DNA from: Negadavirga shengliensis
GTDB lineage: Bacteria > Bacteroidota > Bacteroidia > Cytophagales > Cyclobacteriaceae
NCBI RefSeq assembly: GCF_042652345.1
Contig: NZ_JBHSJJ010000013.1
Coordinates: 102,512-166,511, forward strand
Length of the DNA stretch: 64,000 nucleotides
Direction: 5' to 3'
The notes beneath the pieces were generated by a model, which worked only from the letters and a program-made list of their open reading frames with translations, made no database searches and was not told where the DNA came from. Positions within the stretch are counted from its first letter, which is position 1, and every line of letters begins with the position of its first letter. The position numbers and the translations under genes are program-made. Below are positions 28,416-37,540 of the stretch, piece by piece.

Positions 28416-29474
28416 TTATTTATCTTCTTTCGCCACAGAAAGGTAAGGTTTGAGCCCTTCGCTTACATAAGATTTCATGTTCCCTTCCTCATCATTATAA
28501 ATCAGCAGCATTTCAAAATCGCCGGTATCTTTTTGCAGGGCTATGGATGCGTCTGTTCCCAATACCATCAGCGCGGTGGCGTAGGCATCGGCGGTCATGG
28601 AGTTTTCAGCCACCACCGTGGCACTCAGCAGCCCGTGTCTTACAGGGTATCCTGTAAACGGACTTATGGTATGTGAAAATTTTTGTCCGTCTACTTCGTA
28701 AAAATTCCGGTAATTCCCCGAAGTAGCCATGCCCCTGTTGTCCAAAGCGATGATACTGTAGAGGTCATTGGCAAGCCCTTCTTCGTCCGGCCGGGTTACC
28801 CCAACCCGCCAGAGTTCCCCGCTTTCGTTGGTACCCCTACCCACCAGTTCTCCGCCTATTTCCACCAGGAAATTATCAATTCCATTATCCGATAACCAGT
28901 CGGCCACCACATCTACCCCGTAGCCCTTGGCTATGGCGCTGAAATCAAGGTATACTTCGGGATAGGTCTTTTTTACCCCTGTCTCATCAAATACTATCTT
29001 TTCAAAACCCACCCGATCCAAGAGCTGGTTGATATGGAGGCTGTCTTTCATGGAAGCTCCCTCCGGACCAAATCCCCATACATTGACCAACGGCCCCACG
29101 GTAGGATCAAAAGCCCCGGAAGTGTTTTCATAGACTTCTTTGCTCTTTTCGAGTACGGGATAGAAATAGGGCAAACGGAAAATCACGGAGTCTGACCTGT
29201 TGAATCTGCTGAGTTCAGAATCCGGAATATAGGTGGATAACGATTGGTTGAAAACGTTGAGCAAAGAATCAATTTCTTTTTTAAAATCCCTCCTTTCCCA
29301 GTCCAAATATACGATTCGGTAAGTCGTGCCCATGGTTGGCCCGGAAAGAACCATCTTTGGATCCTTTTCCTGGACAATAGGGGATTGTTTGTACTGGCGA
29401 TACAGGTAAACCAAAAAAACCAACAGCAACAATATGATGCTGTAAATGATATTTTTTCTGGCATTTTTGCGCAT
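28416..29474 (-). CDS. apbE: FAD:protein FMN transferase (ApbE family)
   Basis: 352 aa. It transfers FMN from FAD to a threonine of target proteins outside the cytosol, for example the Na+-pumping NADH dehydrogenase subunits. A single N-terminal membrane segment (IIYSIILLLLVFLVYLY) anchors it in the inner membrane, facing the periplasm. Visible motifs: GPTMGTTYRIVY, GAFDPTVGPLVNVWGFG, DFSAIAKGYGVDVVADWL, and VEIGGELVGRG with the Mg-binding region NSMTADAYATALMVLG. No Na+-NQR genes are in the window. Likely one transcript with the ZIP gene. Confidence 0.9.
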   Translation of the reverse strand: MRKNARKNIIYSIILLLLVFLVYLYRQYKQSPIVQEKDPKMVLSGPTMGTTYRIVYLDWERRDFKKEIDSLLNVFNQSLSTYIPDSELSRFNRSDSVIFRLPYFYPVLEKSKEVYENTSGAFDPTVGPLVNVWGFGPEGASMKDSLHINQLLDRVGFEKIVFDETGVKKTYPEVYLDFSAIAKGYGVDVVADWLSDNGIDNFLVEIGGELVGRGTNESGELWRVGVTRPDEEGLANDLYSIIALDNRGMATSGNYRNFYEVDGQKFSHTISPFTGYPVRHGLLSATVVAENSMTADAYATALMVLGTDASIALQKDTGDFEMLLIYNDEEGNMKSYVSEGLKPYLSVAKEDK

Positions 29475-29615
29475 AAAAGGACAGGTTGATAAATTTTCCG
29501 AAAGTTAAATTTAATTTTTTAAAACCTAAGAATATTTCGGCAATATCCGGTTGCCGTTGGGAACCATACAGTCAAGACCAATGGCATTTGAAAACAATAG
29601 GTAAAATGATTTTTC

Positions 29616-29623
29616 TATATTTG
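29616..29623 (+). promoter_or_regulatory. -7 box upstream of ruvB
   Basis: TATATTTG on the plus strand, 21 bp before the ruvB ATG at 29644. No TTG is found at the standard 19-21 bp, so only the -7 element is supported. Confidence 0.4.
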
Positions 29624-29643
29624 TAATCCGTACCCAAGCCGTT

Positions 29644-30681
29644 ATGAGAGAAGACTATTTGAGTGGAGATAAAGAGCACCTGAATGCCAATGACAGGGAA
29701 ATAGAAAAGGCGCTGCGGCCTTTGAGCTTTGAGGACTTCACCGGCCAGAAGAAAGTGGTGGAGAACATTAAAATTTTTGTGTTGGCCGCAAAAAAGCGTG
29801 GGGATTCCCTGGACCATGTACTGCTGCACGGCCCTCCCGGACTGGGCAAGACCACACTCAGCCATATTATCGCCAATGAACTCGAATCCAGCATCAAAAT
29901 TACTTCCGGACCCGTGCTGGACAAGCCCTCAGACCTGGCTGGACTGCTCACCAACCTTGAAGAGGGGGATGTGCTGTTTATAGACGAAATCCACAGACTC
30001 AATCCCATCGTGGAAGAATACCTGTATTCTGCCATGGAGGATTTCAGGATAGACATCATGTTGGATTCGGGCCCCAATGCCCGCTCTGTACAGATCACCC
30101 TCAATCCCTTCACCCTTATAGGGGCCACTACCCGTTCCGGCCTCCTGACTTCTCCTCTTAGAGCCCGCTTTGGGATCAATGCCAGGCTGGAATATTACGA
30201 TGCTGAACTGCTGTGCAGCATCGTCAACCGCTCAGCAGGCATTCTGGGCACACCCATTGAAGAACAGGCTGCGTTTGAAATCGCCAGAAGAAGCAGGGGC
30301 ACGCCTCGGATAGCCAACACGCTGCTCCGAAGAACGAGGGACTTTGCGGAGGTCAAGGGGGATGGCTGCATTACTTTGGAAATCGCAAAGATGGCCCTGA
30401 ATGCCTTAGATGTGGATGAAAACGGCCTGGATGAAATGGATAACCGGATTCTGCTTACCATTATCCAGAAATTCAAGGGCGGTCCGGTAGGTATTTCGAC
30501 CATTGCCACTGCCTGTGGAGAGGAAGCCGAAACCATAGAGGAAGTGTATGAGCCCTTTTTGATAAAGGAAGGTTACCTGAAGCGGACAAACAGGGGCCGC
30601 ACCGCAACGGAGCTGGCCTACAAGCATCTGAATATAAAGCCTGATTTTGGCGGCCATACAGGTAGTTTGTTCGGTATATAG
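29644..30681 (+). CDS. ruvB: Holliday junction branch migration DNA helicase RuvB
   Basis: 345 aa AAA+ motor that pulls DNA through RuvA at Holliday junctions. The N-terminus is ALRPLSFEDFTGQKKVVENIK. Walker A GPPGLGKTTLSHIIA, Walker B LFIDEIHRLNPIVEEYLY, sensor 1 (GATTRSGLL), arginine finger and the C-terminal winged helix (EPFLIKEGYLKRTNRGRTAT) are all present, so it is intact. No ruvA or ruvC lies nearby. It is followed 37 bp later by queG on the same strand, probably one transcript. Confidence 0.97.
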   Translation: MREDYLSGDKEHLNANDREIEKALRPLSFEDFTGQKKVVENIKIFVLAAKKRGDSLDHVLLHGPPGLGKTTLSHIIANELESSIKITSGPVLDKPSDLAGLLTNLEEGDVLFIDEIHRLNPIVEEYLYSAMEDFRIDIMLDSGPNARSVQITLNPFTLIGATTRSGLLTSPLRARFGINARLEYYDAELLCSIVNRSAGILGTPIEEQAAFEIARRSRGTPRIANTLLRRTRDFAEVKGDGCITLEIAKMALNALDVDENGLDEMDNRILLTIIQKFKGGPVGISTIATACGEEAETIEEVYEPFLIKEGYLKRTNRGRTATELAYKHLNIKPDFGGHTGSLFGI

Positions 30682-30718
30682 TCCGGAAAACAAATCGCCT
30701 GCCTAATAGCGCAAGCCT

Positions 30719-31645
30719 ATGGATAGCAAGGGGAAACACGCACATATCGTTAAAAAAACCGCCAAAGCACTCGGTTTTGATTTTTGCGGTATTACCAAAG
30801 CGGAATTTCTGGAAGAAGAGGCACCCCGTCTTGAAGCATGGCTTAACAGCAACTACCATGGCAAAATGGCCTATATGGCCAACCATTTTGACAAAAGGTT
30901 GGATCCCACCAAACTCGTAGACGGAGCCAAATCGGTAGTAAGCCTTATATACAATTATTATCCCGGTGAAAAACTGCCTGAAAATGGCTCCGACATCAAG
31001 CTGGCAAAATATGCCTACGGCAAAGATTATCACTTTGTCATCAAAGACAAGCTTAAGACCTTTTTGGAAATTCTCCGCGAAGAAATAGGTGAGATAGCGG
31101 GAAGGGCCTTTGTGGACAGTGCGCCGGTGATGGAAAGACAGTGGGCTCAAAAGGCCGGGTTGGGCTGGACAGGAAAAAACAGCCTTTTGCTCAACAAGCA
31201 CATGGGCAGCTTCTTTTTCCTTGCGGAGCTGATCCTGGATGTGGATTTGCAGGCGGATACGCCTATGGCAAAAGACTATTGTGGCACCTGTACCCGCTGT
31301 ATGGATGCCTGCCCCACAGAGGCCATCATCCAACCGGAAGTGGTGGATGCCTCCCGGTGTATCTCTTACCTTACCATCGAACTGAAAGAAGAAATCCCTG
31401 ATGAGTTCAAGGGAAAAATGGAGAATTGGGCATTTGGTTGTGATATCTGCCAGGACGTATGTCCCTGGAACCGTTTTGCCAAGCCCCATAATGAACCCTT
31501 ATTTGAACCTCATCCTGAACTGAAGGACATGGAGTGGGAAGAAATGACCCAGGAGACTTTTGCCAAGGTTTTTCAGAAATCAGCCGTGAAGCGAACCAAA
31601 TGGGAGGGGTTGAAGAGAAATCTCCGGTTTTTGGAGGAAAAATAA
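30719..31645 (+). CDS. queG: Epoxyqueuosine reductase
   Basis: 308 aa. QueG reduces epoxyqueuosine to queuosine in tRNA, using cobalamin and two [4Fe-4S] clusters. Both ferredoxin-type motifs are present: CGTCTRCMDACPTEAI and CDICQDVCPWNRF. ALGFDFCGITKAEFLEEEAP is the usual N-terminal segment and FVDSAPVMERQWAQKAGLGWTGK marks the cobalamin-binding region. Length matches the family. The organism therefore depends on cobalamin for this step. It is downstream of ruvB by 37 bp. Confidence 0.93.
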   Translation: MDSKGKHAHIVKKTAKALGFDFCGITKAEFLEEEAPRLEAWLNSNYHGKMAYMANHFDKRLDPTKLVDGAKSVVSLIYNYYPGEKLPENGSDIKLAKYAYGKDYHFVIKDKLKTFLEILREEIGEIAGRAFVDSAPVMERQWAQKAGLGWTGKNSLLLNKHMGSFFFLAELILDVDLQADTPMAKDYCGTCTRCMDACPTEAIIQPEVVDASRCISYLTIELKEEIPDEFKGKMENWAFGCDICQDVCPWNRFAKPHNEPLFEPHPELKDMEWEEMTQETFAKVFQKSAVKRTKWEGLKRNLRFLEEK

Positions 31646-31719
31646 AAATAATCTTCCTTTTTTAAAACTTTTTGCATACTTTCCCCATCACCATAACGAA
31701 ACCTTAAAATACCGTCGCA

Positions 31720-32817
31720 ATGGTAAGACTTGTTTATTTCCTTCCCCTCATCGTTATGTTCGTTGCCTCCTGCCAGCCGGACCCCGAAAAGCTTTTGGAA
31801 AGGGCTAAAAATCATTTGGAACAACACGCTTATATCTCTTACGCCCACACGGCACTTTGGCCTAATATGATCAGTGAAATAGACACCATCGCCGGGGTAA
31901 CCAAGTTTCAGAAAAACAAAAATATCTACTTTGACTACGATTACATTGGCTTAAGGGATATTGTTGATATCACCTATATCAACAATGATTTTAAAATCAT
32001 TACCCATGAAGACAGTATCGTGACAGTCTACTCCGAAGAAGACATTGAAAAGAACAAAAGGCTTATCGAAGAGAGTATGTTTATAACCTTTTCTCCAATT
32101 TCTTTTTTGAAACAAACAGCCTGGAAATTTAAACCCGATACCACCGGTAATTCCAAACGCTATAATTATTTCTTGGTGGAAACCGATACCGTTTTTGACG
32201 GCAAGAACATCTATGTCGAAAATCACATTTTCATTAATCCCAGGAGTTTATTATTGGAACAATATGAACGCCGGGCTTTTGTTGATGGAGAAAAATCCCA
32301 ATTCATTACCTATTATTTTACAGATTACGAACTGAGAAAAGATACCAAAGATTTTGCCTATGCGTTGCCTGAAGGTTATGTAACTCAAATAGCAGGAAAA
32401 AAAGAAAAAATCAGACCTCTCACGGAAGGAACCAACGCGCCTGGTTTTGAAACCACGGATATGAGCGGCAAGCCGGTCAATCTGTCCTCTTTTAAAGGAC
32501 AGAAGGTGCTGTTGAATTTCTCGATCATCAACTGTGGCTGGTGCAAAACCGCTCTTGATCATTTTAACAGAGAAGATTTCCAGCTTTCCGAAAATATCAA
32601 TGTATTGTATATCAATCCTGTAGATTCAAAAGCCCAGGTTGAAAAATATGTGGAAAAATTCCACGTCCCCTTTCCGGTAATAGCTGAAGCCAAGGCGGTC
32701 GGAGAATCCTATAGGGTGAATGGGTACCCTACTTTTTACCTGATCGATGAAGAAGGGAAAATTGAAAAGGTCCAGTCGGGCTACCAAAAAGATTTTATCA
32801 ATAGTCTTGGAAGGTAG
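31720..32817 (+). CDS. TlpA-like thioredoxin-domain lipoprotein
   Basis: 365 aa. Signal with lipobox VASC at about residue 20 (LPLIVMFVASCQPDPEK), so it is an envelope lipoprotein. Residues about 30-225 are a beta-rich domain with no recognised motif (FDYDYIGLRDIVDITYIN). From about 240 comes a peroxiredoxin/thioredoxin domain: APGFETTDMSGKPVNLSSFKG, LNFSIINCGWCKTALDHF with a CGWC redox pair, and NGYPTFYLIDEEGKIEKVQ with cis-Pro. Its partner is unknown; it may reduce disulfides in the periplasm. It stands alone, 74 bp after queG. Confidence 0.8.
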   Translation: MVRLVYFLPLIVMFVASCQPDPEKLLERAKNHLEQHAYISYAHTALWPNMISEIDTIAGVTKFQKNKNIYFDYDYIGLRDIVDITYINNDFKIITHEDSIVTVYSEEDIEKNKRLIEESMFITFSPISFLKQTAWKFKPDTTGNSKRYNYFLVETDTVFDGKNIYVENHIFINPRSLLLEQYERRAFVDGEKSQFITYYFTDYELRKDTKDFAYALPEGYVTQIAGKKEKIRPLTEGTNAPGFETTDMSGKPVNLSSFKGQKVLLNFSIINCGWCKTALDHFNREDFQLSENINVLYINPVDSKAQVEKYVEKFHVPFPVIAEAKAVGESYRVNGYPTFYLIDEEGKIEKVQSGYQKDFINSLGR

Positions 32818-32844
32818 TCTTTAACAGAAGAGATGATCCATCGT

Positions 32845-32870
32845 GCATGGCCATCACCCGCCATGCTTTT
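32845..32870 (+). terminator. Weak hairpin after the TlpA-like gene
   Basis: GCATGG (32845-32850) and CCATGC (32861-32866), followed by TTTT. It overlaps the end of the convergent ndh gene (stop at 32854), so it may be chance. Confidence 0.3.
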
Positions 32871-34194
32871 CCTCCACCAGCTTTTCCCTGTCTTTCGGCT
32901 TTACATAGGTGGGTCTGATGAGCAAACGCAGAGAAGGGTCGAAGGAAAGGTAATTCCAGGCCCAGTCCAAGAAAATGAAAATCCTGTTTTTGACCCCCAA
33001 TATGGCCATGAGGTGCACAAATAGCCAGGTGAACCAAGCCAATATGCCCTGGAACTTGACAAAAGGAAGTTCTACCACGGCCAGTTTTCGGCCGATGGTG
33101 GCCATAGATCCCAAATCTTTGTATTGAAATGCTTTGAAAGGTTTTCCCTTAAGCTGGCGTTTAAAGTTCTCCGCCAGATTTTTTGCCTGTTGCAGGGCTA
33201 CTTGTGCCACCTGGGGATGGCCATGCGGATAGTCCGGGGACACCTGAATACATAAATCCCCTAAAGCAAAAATATGGGCAGACGAGGTGAGCCTATTGAA
33301 CTCATCCACCGGAAGCCTCCCGTTTCTGATTTTTTGGTTTTCGATCAACCCTTCTATACCATTGGGCCGGATACCTGCTGCCCACAGCAGGGTTTGCGTT
33401 TGGAGGGCGGTTTTTCCGTTGATGGTTACATTAAGGCCGTCGTAATCCTGCACCGCGGTCTCCAGCATCACCTCCACCCCCAGAGACTCCAGGTACTTTT
33501 GTGCTTTCCTGCTGGATACGGACGACATGCCGGCAAGCAGGTTTTTGCCGGCTTCAACCAATACCACCTTCATGTTTTTGAAATTCAGCTGGGGATAGTC
33601 CTTGGGGAAAACGCGGTTTCGCAGCTCAGCCATGGCGCCGGCCAGTTCAACACCCGTTGGCCCTCCACCCACAATGACCACGTTCATCATGGCTTTACGT
33701 TGCGCTTCGTCCGCGATGTTGATGGCTCTTTCGTAATTGGAAATAATTTTGTTCCGTATAAAAAGCGCTTCAGACACGGACTTCATCGGCACACTGTTTT
33801 CCATGATGTTTTTCATCCCAAAGTAATTGGTATCGGCACCCATGGCCAGCACCAGGTAATCATAATCTATATAACCTATGTTGGTATACAGTCTGTTTTT
33901 TTCCTGGTCAATTTTTTTGGCTTCCACCATCCGGAAAGTGACATTCGGGGTATTGTGAAAAATCTTTCTGAGCGGAAATGAAATGGCGCTGGGCTCCAGA
34001 CCCGCCGTAGCCACTTGATAAAACAACGGCTGGAACTGATGGTAGTTGTTTTTATCCAATAGAATGACATGGTAGCGGGCATTGCGAAGGCTTCGGGCCA
34101 GTTTGAGGCCCGCAAAGCCTGCTCCTATCACCACAATCCTTTGGTATGAGGTAGAAGGAATGTTGGGAATGGGTTGGTCGGGATAAAAGTCCAT
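32854..34194 (-). CDS. ndh: Type II NADH dehydrogenase (NDH-2)
   Basis: 446 aa. It oxidises NADH and reduces menaquinone without pumping protons, at the inner face of the cytoplasmic membrane. Two Rossmann motifs: FAD-binding VVIGAGFAGLKLARSL near residue 22 and NAD-binding VVIVGGGPTGVELAGAMAEL near 180. The conserved SAHIFALGDLCIQ and the quinone-site region PQVAQVALQQAKNLA are present. The C-terminal amphipathic and hydrophobic segment (WFTWLFVHLMAILGVKN) anchors it to the membrane. It is transcribed towards the TlpA-like gene and away from yebC. Confidence 0.9.
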   Translation of the reverse strand: MDFYPDQPIPNIPSTSYQRIVVIGAGFAGLKLARSLRNARYHVILLDKNNYHQFQPLFYQVATAGLEPSAISFPLRKIFHNTPNVTFRMVEAKKIDQEKNRLYTNIGYIDYDYLVLAMGADTNYFGMKNIMENSVPMKSVSEALFIRNKIISNYERAINIADEAQRKAMMNVVIVGGGPTGVELAGAMAELRNRVFPKDYPQLNFKNMKVVLVEAGKNLLAGMSSVSSRKAQKYLESLGVEVMLETAVQDYDGLNVTINGKTALQTQTLLWAAGIRPNGIEGLIENQKIRNGRLPVDEFNRLTSSAHIFALGDLCIQVSPDYPHGHPQVAQVALQQAKNLAENFKRQLKGKPFKAFQYKDLGSMATIGRKLAVVELPFVKFQGILAWFTWLFVHLMAILGVKNRIFIFLDWAWNYLSFDPSLRLLIRPTYVKPKDREKLVEEKHGG

Positions 34195-34358
34195 AAAACT
34201 TTAACGGTGGAGTCTAAGTGTCATAACGAAATTAAAGGTTTTCGGTTTGAGTTTGAAGAGACTAAAACAGTATTTTGTGCTGAGGGCCACTTGTTTTGGT
34301 TTGATGTTAGTCCTAATGAAAAAAATAATTATTTTTACACTCCAGAAACCAATAGCAT

Positions 34359-35066
34359 ATGGGAAGAGCATTTGAATTTAGAAAAGAAAGAAAATTCAAA
34401 AGATGGAGTAAAATGTCCAAGGTATTTACGCGCTTGGGCAAAGAAATAGTCATGGCCGTAAAAGCTGGCGGCCCTGATCCCGCAAACAATACCAAATTGA
34501 GAACGGTCATCCAGAACGCTAAAGGTGCAGCCATGCCCAAGGACAGGATAGAGGCGGCCATAGCCCGTGCCAGCAACAAGGATGAGAAGGATTATGAGGA
34601 AGTAGTGTACGAAGGGTATGGTCCTCACGGCGTGGCTGTAATTGTGGAAACGGCCACAGACAATATCAACAGGACTGTGGCCAATATAAGACATTATTTC
34701 ACAAAAGCAGGTGGATCACTCGGCACATCCGGATCAGTAAGCTTCATGTTCGAAAGAAAAGCCGTTTTTCGGTTTGCGAAGGGAGACTGGGACATGGAAG
34801 AACTGGAATTCGAATTAATCGATTATGGCTTGGAAGATATAGATGAAAACGAAGGGGAGATTTTTGTGTACACTGCATTTGAGGATTTTGGAAACATGCA
34901 AAGTGCGTTGGAGAATAAAGGAATTGATTTAATAAGCGCAGAAATCCAGCGGTTTCCTATGTCCACCACAGAATTGACTGCAGACCAGGAAGAAGAAATC
35001 AACAAAATGATAGAGCGCATCGAAGAAGACGACGATGTCAACCATATCTATCACAACATGGCATAA
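34359..35066 (+). CDS. YebC/PmpR family regulator
   Basis: 235 aa. The N-terminus GRAFEFRKERKFKRWSKMSK is the family start (MGR/MAGHS-type variants), and PANNTKLRTVIQNAKGAAMP followed by EEVVYEGYGPHGVAVIVETATD shows the rest. Family members are reported both as DNA-binding regulators and as translation factors that relieve ribosome stalling. No target is visible here. yjjX starts 23 bp downstream and is probably co-transcribed. Confidence 0.92.
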   Translation: MGRAFEFRKERKFKRWSKMSKVFTRLGKEIVMAVKAGGPDPANNTKLRTVIQNAKGAAMPKDRIEAAIARASNKDEKDYEEVVYEGYGPHGVAVIVETATDNINRTVANIRHYFTKAGGSLGTSGSVSFMFERKAVFRFAKGDWDMEELEFELIDYGLEDIDENEGEIFVYTAFEDFGNMQSALENKGIDLISAEIQRFPMSTTELTADQEEEINKMIERIEEDDDVNHIYHNMA

Positions 35067-35089
35067 GCCAGACACCTTTTAATAAACAG

Positions 35090-35659
35090 ATGGCATTTCC
35101 GAAAAGAAAGAATCTACAGGAACAGAAAAGACAAAAGCTTGTTATTGTAGGAAGCAAAAACCCTATTAAAGTAAAATGTACGGAAAGTGCATTTCAGACA
35201 CTGTTTGAGGATTATTTTATTATTCAGGGATTGAGTGTTGACCCTAAAGTCAGCTCCCAGCCCGTGGGTGATGTGGAAACCTATACCGGCGCCTACAACC
35301 GCGCATTTGAATCCAAAAAAGCTTTTCCGGAAGCAGATTATTGGGTTGGAATAGAAGGAGGCGTGGACGAAGTGGGGGAGCAGTTGGTGGCTTTTGCCTG
35401 GATTGTCGTCATGGATACAAACAATGCCATAGGCAAGGCAAAAACCAGCACCTTCTTTCTTCCAGATGCGATCAACAAACTGGTAAAAGAAGGCCTGGAA
35501 CTCGGTGAGGCAGATGACAAAGTGTTTAATAGAAACAATTCCAAACATGAAAGCGGTGCCGTGGGAATTTTAACCAACGGCGTTATCAATAGAAAGGAAT
35601 ATTACGAACAGGCCGTCATGCTTGCGTTGATTCCTTTTTTAAACAAACATTTGTATTAA
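35090..35659 (+). CDS. yjjX: Inosine/xanthosine triphosphatase (YjjX family)
   Basis: 189 aa. It hydrolyses non-canonical purine nucleoside triphosphates (ITP, XTP) and so keeps them out of DNA and RNA. Motif VIVGSKNPIKVKCTESAFQTLF near the N-terminus is the phosphate-binding signature, DYWVGIEGGVDEVG and HESGAVGILTNGVINRKEYYEQAV are typical of YjjX. A basic N-terminal extension (FPKRKNLQEQKRQK) precedes the usual start, so translation may begin later. It lies 23 bp after yebC. Confidence 0.88.
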   Translation: MAFPKRKNLQEQKRQKLVIVGSKNPIKVKCTESAFQTLFEDYFIIQGLSVDPKVSSQPVGDVETYTGAYNRAFESKKAFPEADYWVGIEGGVDEVGEQLVAFAWIVVMDTNNAIGKAKTSTFFLPDAINKLVKEGLELGEADDKVFNRNNSKHESGAVGILTNGVINRKEYYEQAVMLALIPFLNKHLY

Positions 35660-35689
35660 ATTCTGCCTATAGCATATAGATATTATCAA

Positions 35690-35721
35690 TTGGGTTTTTT
35701 ACTTCATAGATGATATCTTTG
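35690..35721 (+). promoter_or_regulatory. Promoter for the thioredoxin-DUF6952 pair
   Basis: TTG at 35690-35692, 21 bp spacer, TATCTTTG at 35714-35721, in Bacteroidota promoter form. Transcription would start near 35728, about 20 nt before the ATG at 35749. It also shows that the in-frame ATG at 35710 is not used. Confidence 0.6.
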
Positions 35722-35748
35722 TGCCTTCAAATCAAAAACCAATTAGCT

Positions 35749-36063
35749 ATGCTACAGGAATTAGAACAAGATAATTTGAAACAGGTCGTTGAAGAAAACG
35801 AACTGGTGTTGGTTCAGTACGGAGCAACCTGGTGCGGTAACTGCCGGATTATGAAACCCAAATTGAAGCGCCTCAGCAACGACTTTGATCAAATCAAGTT
35901 TATATATGTGGATGCGGAAAAGTTGCCTGAATCAAGAAAGCTTGCCCAGGTCAACAACCTGCCTACGTTTGCAACATTTAAGCGTGGAATCTTGGTCAGC
36001 CAAATACAAACCAATAAAGAAGAAGCACTAAAAGAACTGATCCATGAGGTTGCCGATAATTAA
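35749..36063 (+). CDS. Thioredoxin family protein
   Basis: 104 aa from the ATG at 35749 (the promoter lies over the upstream in-frame ATG). The fold is complete: ENELVLVQYGATWCGNCRIMKPKL with a WCGNC redox site instead of the WCGPC of classical thioredoxin, and NNLPTFATFKRGILV with cis-Pro. It is a cytosolic disulfide oxidoreductase. The 3' end overlaps the DUF6952 gene by 20 bp, so the two are made together. Confidence 0.88.
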   Translation: MLQELEQDNLKQVVEENELVLVQYGATWCGNCRIMKPKLKRLSNDFDQIKFIYVDAEKLPESRKLAQVNNLPTFATFKRGILVSQIQTNKEEALKELIHEVADN

Positions 36064-36301
36064 ACATGTATTGGGTTTTATTGAGGAAAACGATGAAGAC
36101 TGGGTGGTGGAAACCATTGAACTTTTGGAATCCATGTCGGAAATCAGCTCCTTAAAAGACGAGGAATTGGATGTAATCGGTGAATTGCTTTCCAATCTTT
36201 ATGGAACGCTTGAAGTAAATCAGATGGTCAAAGGGGGAATGGACAAGAAAGAGGCCATGAATTCGTTTATGAAAAGAGTGACCGGTTCTATTGACAAATA
36301 G
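36044..36301 (+). CDS. DUF6952 family small protein
   Basis: 85 aa, cytosolic, all-helical, acidic. MRLPIIKHVLGFIEENDEDWVV and TIELLESMSEISSLKDEELDVI are the family pattern; GTLEVNQMVKGGMDKKEAMNSF follows. No catalytic residue is obvious. It overlaps the thioredoxin gene by 20 bp, a conserved pairing in Bacteroidota by recollection, which suggests a stable partnership, perhaps as a redox client or chaperone. Function unknown. Confidence 0.8.
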   Translation: MRLPIIKHVLGFIEENDEDWVVETIELLESMSEISSLKDEELDVIGELLSNLYGTLEVNQMVKGGMDKKEAMNSFMKRVTGSIDK

Positions 36302-36378
36302 TCACACTTTGGAAAGGTAGAAAAGTTGTTTATCACCCTAAATTAAATCACTTAAATTACTACCCAAACGAAGTGTGG

Positions 36379-36406
36379 GGGTATGCCTTATGGCGTACCC
36401 TTTTTT
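36379..36406 (+). terminator. Rho-independent terminator after the thioredoxin-DUF6952 pair
   Basis: GGGTATGCC (36379-36387), loop TTAT, GGCGTACCC (36392-36400) with one G-U pair, followed by TTTTTTG. Confidence 0.75.
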
Positions 36407-36470
36407 GTTGTCCTTGCGGTTCAAATGACCGTGATTTTTCCTACTGATTAACCCGGAATAGGGTGGTTCC

Positions 36471-37466
36471 TTATTGCCGGGCGCTGATCTGTTTTAAAAA
36501 TGCCTCTAGCGCTTTTCTCCAATCAGGGTCTGCATCCCATTTCTCCCCTATATACAATTCATTTCTTACGAGGAACCGGATATAATACTTCACTACGATC
36601 CGGTTTCGGTCCACCTCATCCCCAATGGGTACCCCCATATTTTCCATTAAATCCCCTTCCCTCCCCTCAAGGCGCATTAACAAAAATTGGACCCTGTCCT
36701 GAATAAGTTCCTGATTGGATTTGGGCACCGTAATAAACTGGACTTCGAAGGGATAAATCCCGGAGAAGACATCCTCCATACCCGCTCTCTCTGCCCGCTG
36801 TTCCGATTCGATCTGCTCGAGGGATTTGCCCAATAAATCATGACGAAAAGTGGTCAGGTATCCCGAATCCCCCGAAGCCCCAGTCAGCATAACCCCCAGT
36901 TTAAACACATCCAGGTTGAGGGGAGCCCTTCGGATAAAACCCGAGGCAGCCGCATCGGCTTGACCCCCGGGGAGCTCCGGGTATTCCGGTACTTCTATGG
37001 CCAGGTAATTTTCAGATCTTTTGTTCGCACCAATGGAAGCAATGTTTTCTTTAAAAGCATCAAGTTCTTTTGAAGAAGTTGACCAGTTTTCACCCTGTTG
37101 GACAATCTTGCTGTCTTTGCTGAAGGGAAAAAGGTGGAGATGAAAGGATCCATCATCTTTTCTGGTAACCACGACAATATTGGCGATGAGCCGTTTGTTG
37201 AAAGCGTTGGCATAAGCAGTCTGGATGACTTCCGATAAGACGATGTCTTCAAGTTCGTAATAGGCCACAGGATCACCCCCGGCTTCCACCAGACTCATAT
37301 GAAGCTCCTCAGCAAGCTCTTGCCAGGTAAGGGCCGGTTGTGCAGCCGCAGATGCGGAAATCAAAACAGCGGATTTACCATTGAGGAATCCTTCGACTGG
37401 GCTATTTTGGCAGAAACTTTGAGAAAAAAAGAGGACAAACAGCCAAAGTGCCGAAATATATTTCAT
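36471..37466 (-). CDS. Secreted protein of unknown function
   Basis: 331 aa from the ATG at 37466 (a TTG two codons earlier is ignored). Signal peptide MKYISALWLFVLFFSQSFCQ. The mature part starts SPVEGFLNGKSAVLISASAAAQP, continues with VEAGGDPVAYYELEDIVLSEV, a strand-rich LIANIVVVTRKDDGSFHLHLFPF, and a helical C-terminus DPDWRKALEAFLKQISARQ. No family is recognised. It is probably periplasmic. It diverges from the M28 peptidase gene by 74 bp. Confidence 0.7.
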   Translation of the reverse strand: MKYISALWLFVLFFSQSFCQNSPVEGFLNGKSAVLISASAAAQPALTWQELAEELHMSLVEAGGDPVAYYELEDIVLSEVIQTAYANAFNKRLIANIVVVTRKDDGSFHLHLFPFSKDSKIVQQGENWSTSSKELDAFKENIASIGANKRSENYLAIEVPEYPELPGGQADAAASGFIRRAPLNLDVFKLGVMLTGASGDSGYLTTFRHDLLGKSLEQIESEQRAERAGMEDVFSGIYPFEVQFITVPKSNQELIQDRVQFLLMRLEGREGDLMENMGVPIGDEVDRNRIVVKYYIRFLVRNELYIGEKWDADPDWRKALEAFLKQISARQ

Positions 37467-37540
37467 AGACAAACCTTATTCCTAATGCTAAAGTTTAGTA
37501 TTTTCACGAATATACGTAACGCTGGCCAAATAATTTTGAT

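Noticed and set aside
37531..37538. TAATTTTG box 2 bp before the M28 peptidase ATG
   Set aside because: Transcription from it would start inside the signal peptide, which is clearly translated from the ATG at 37541; no TTG is found at the proper distance, so it is taken as chance.
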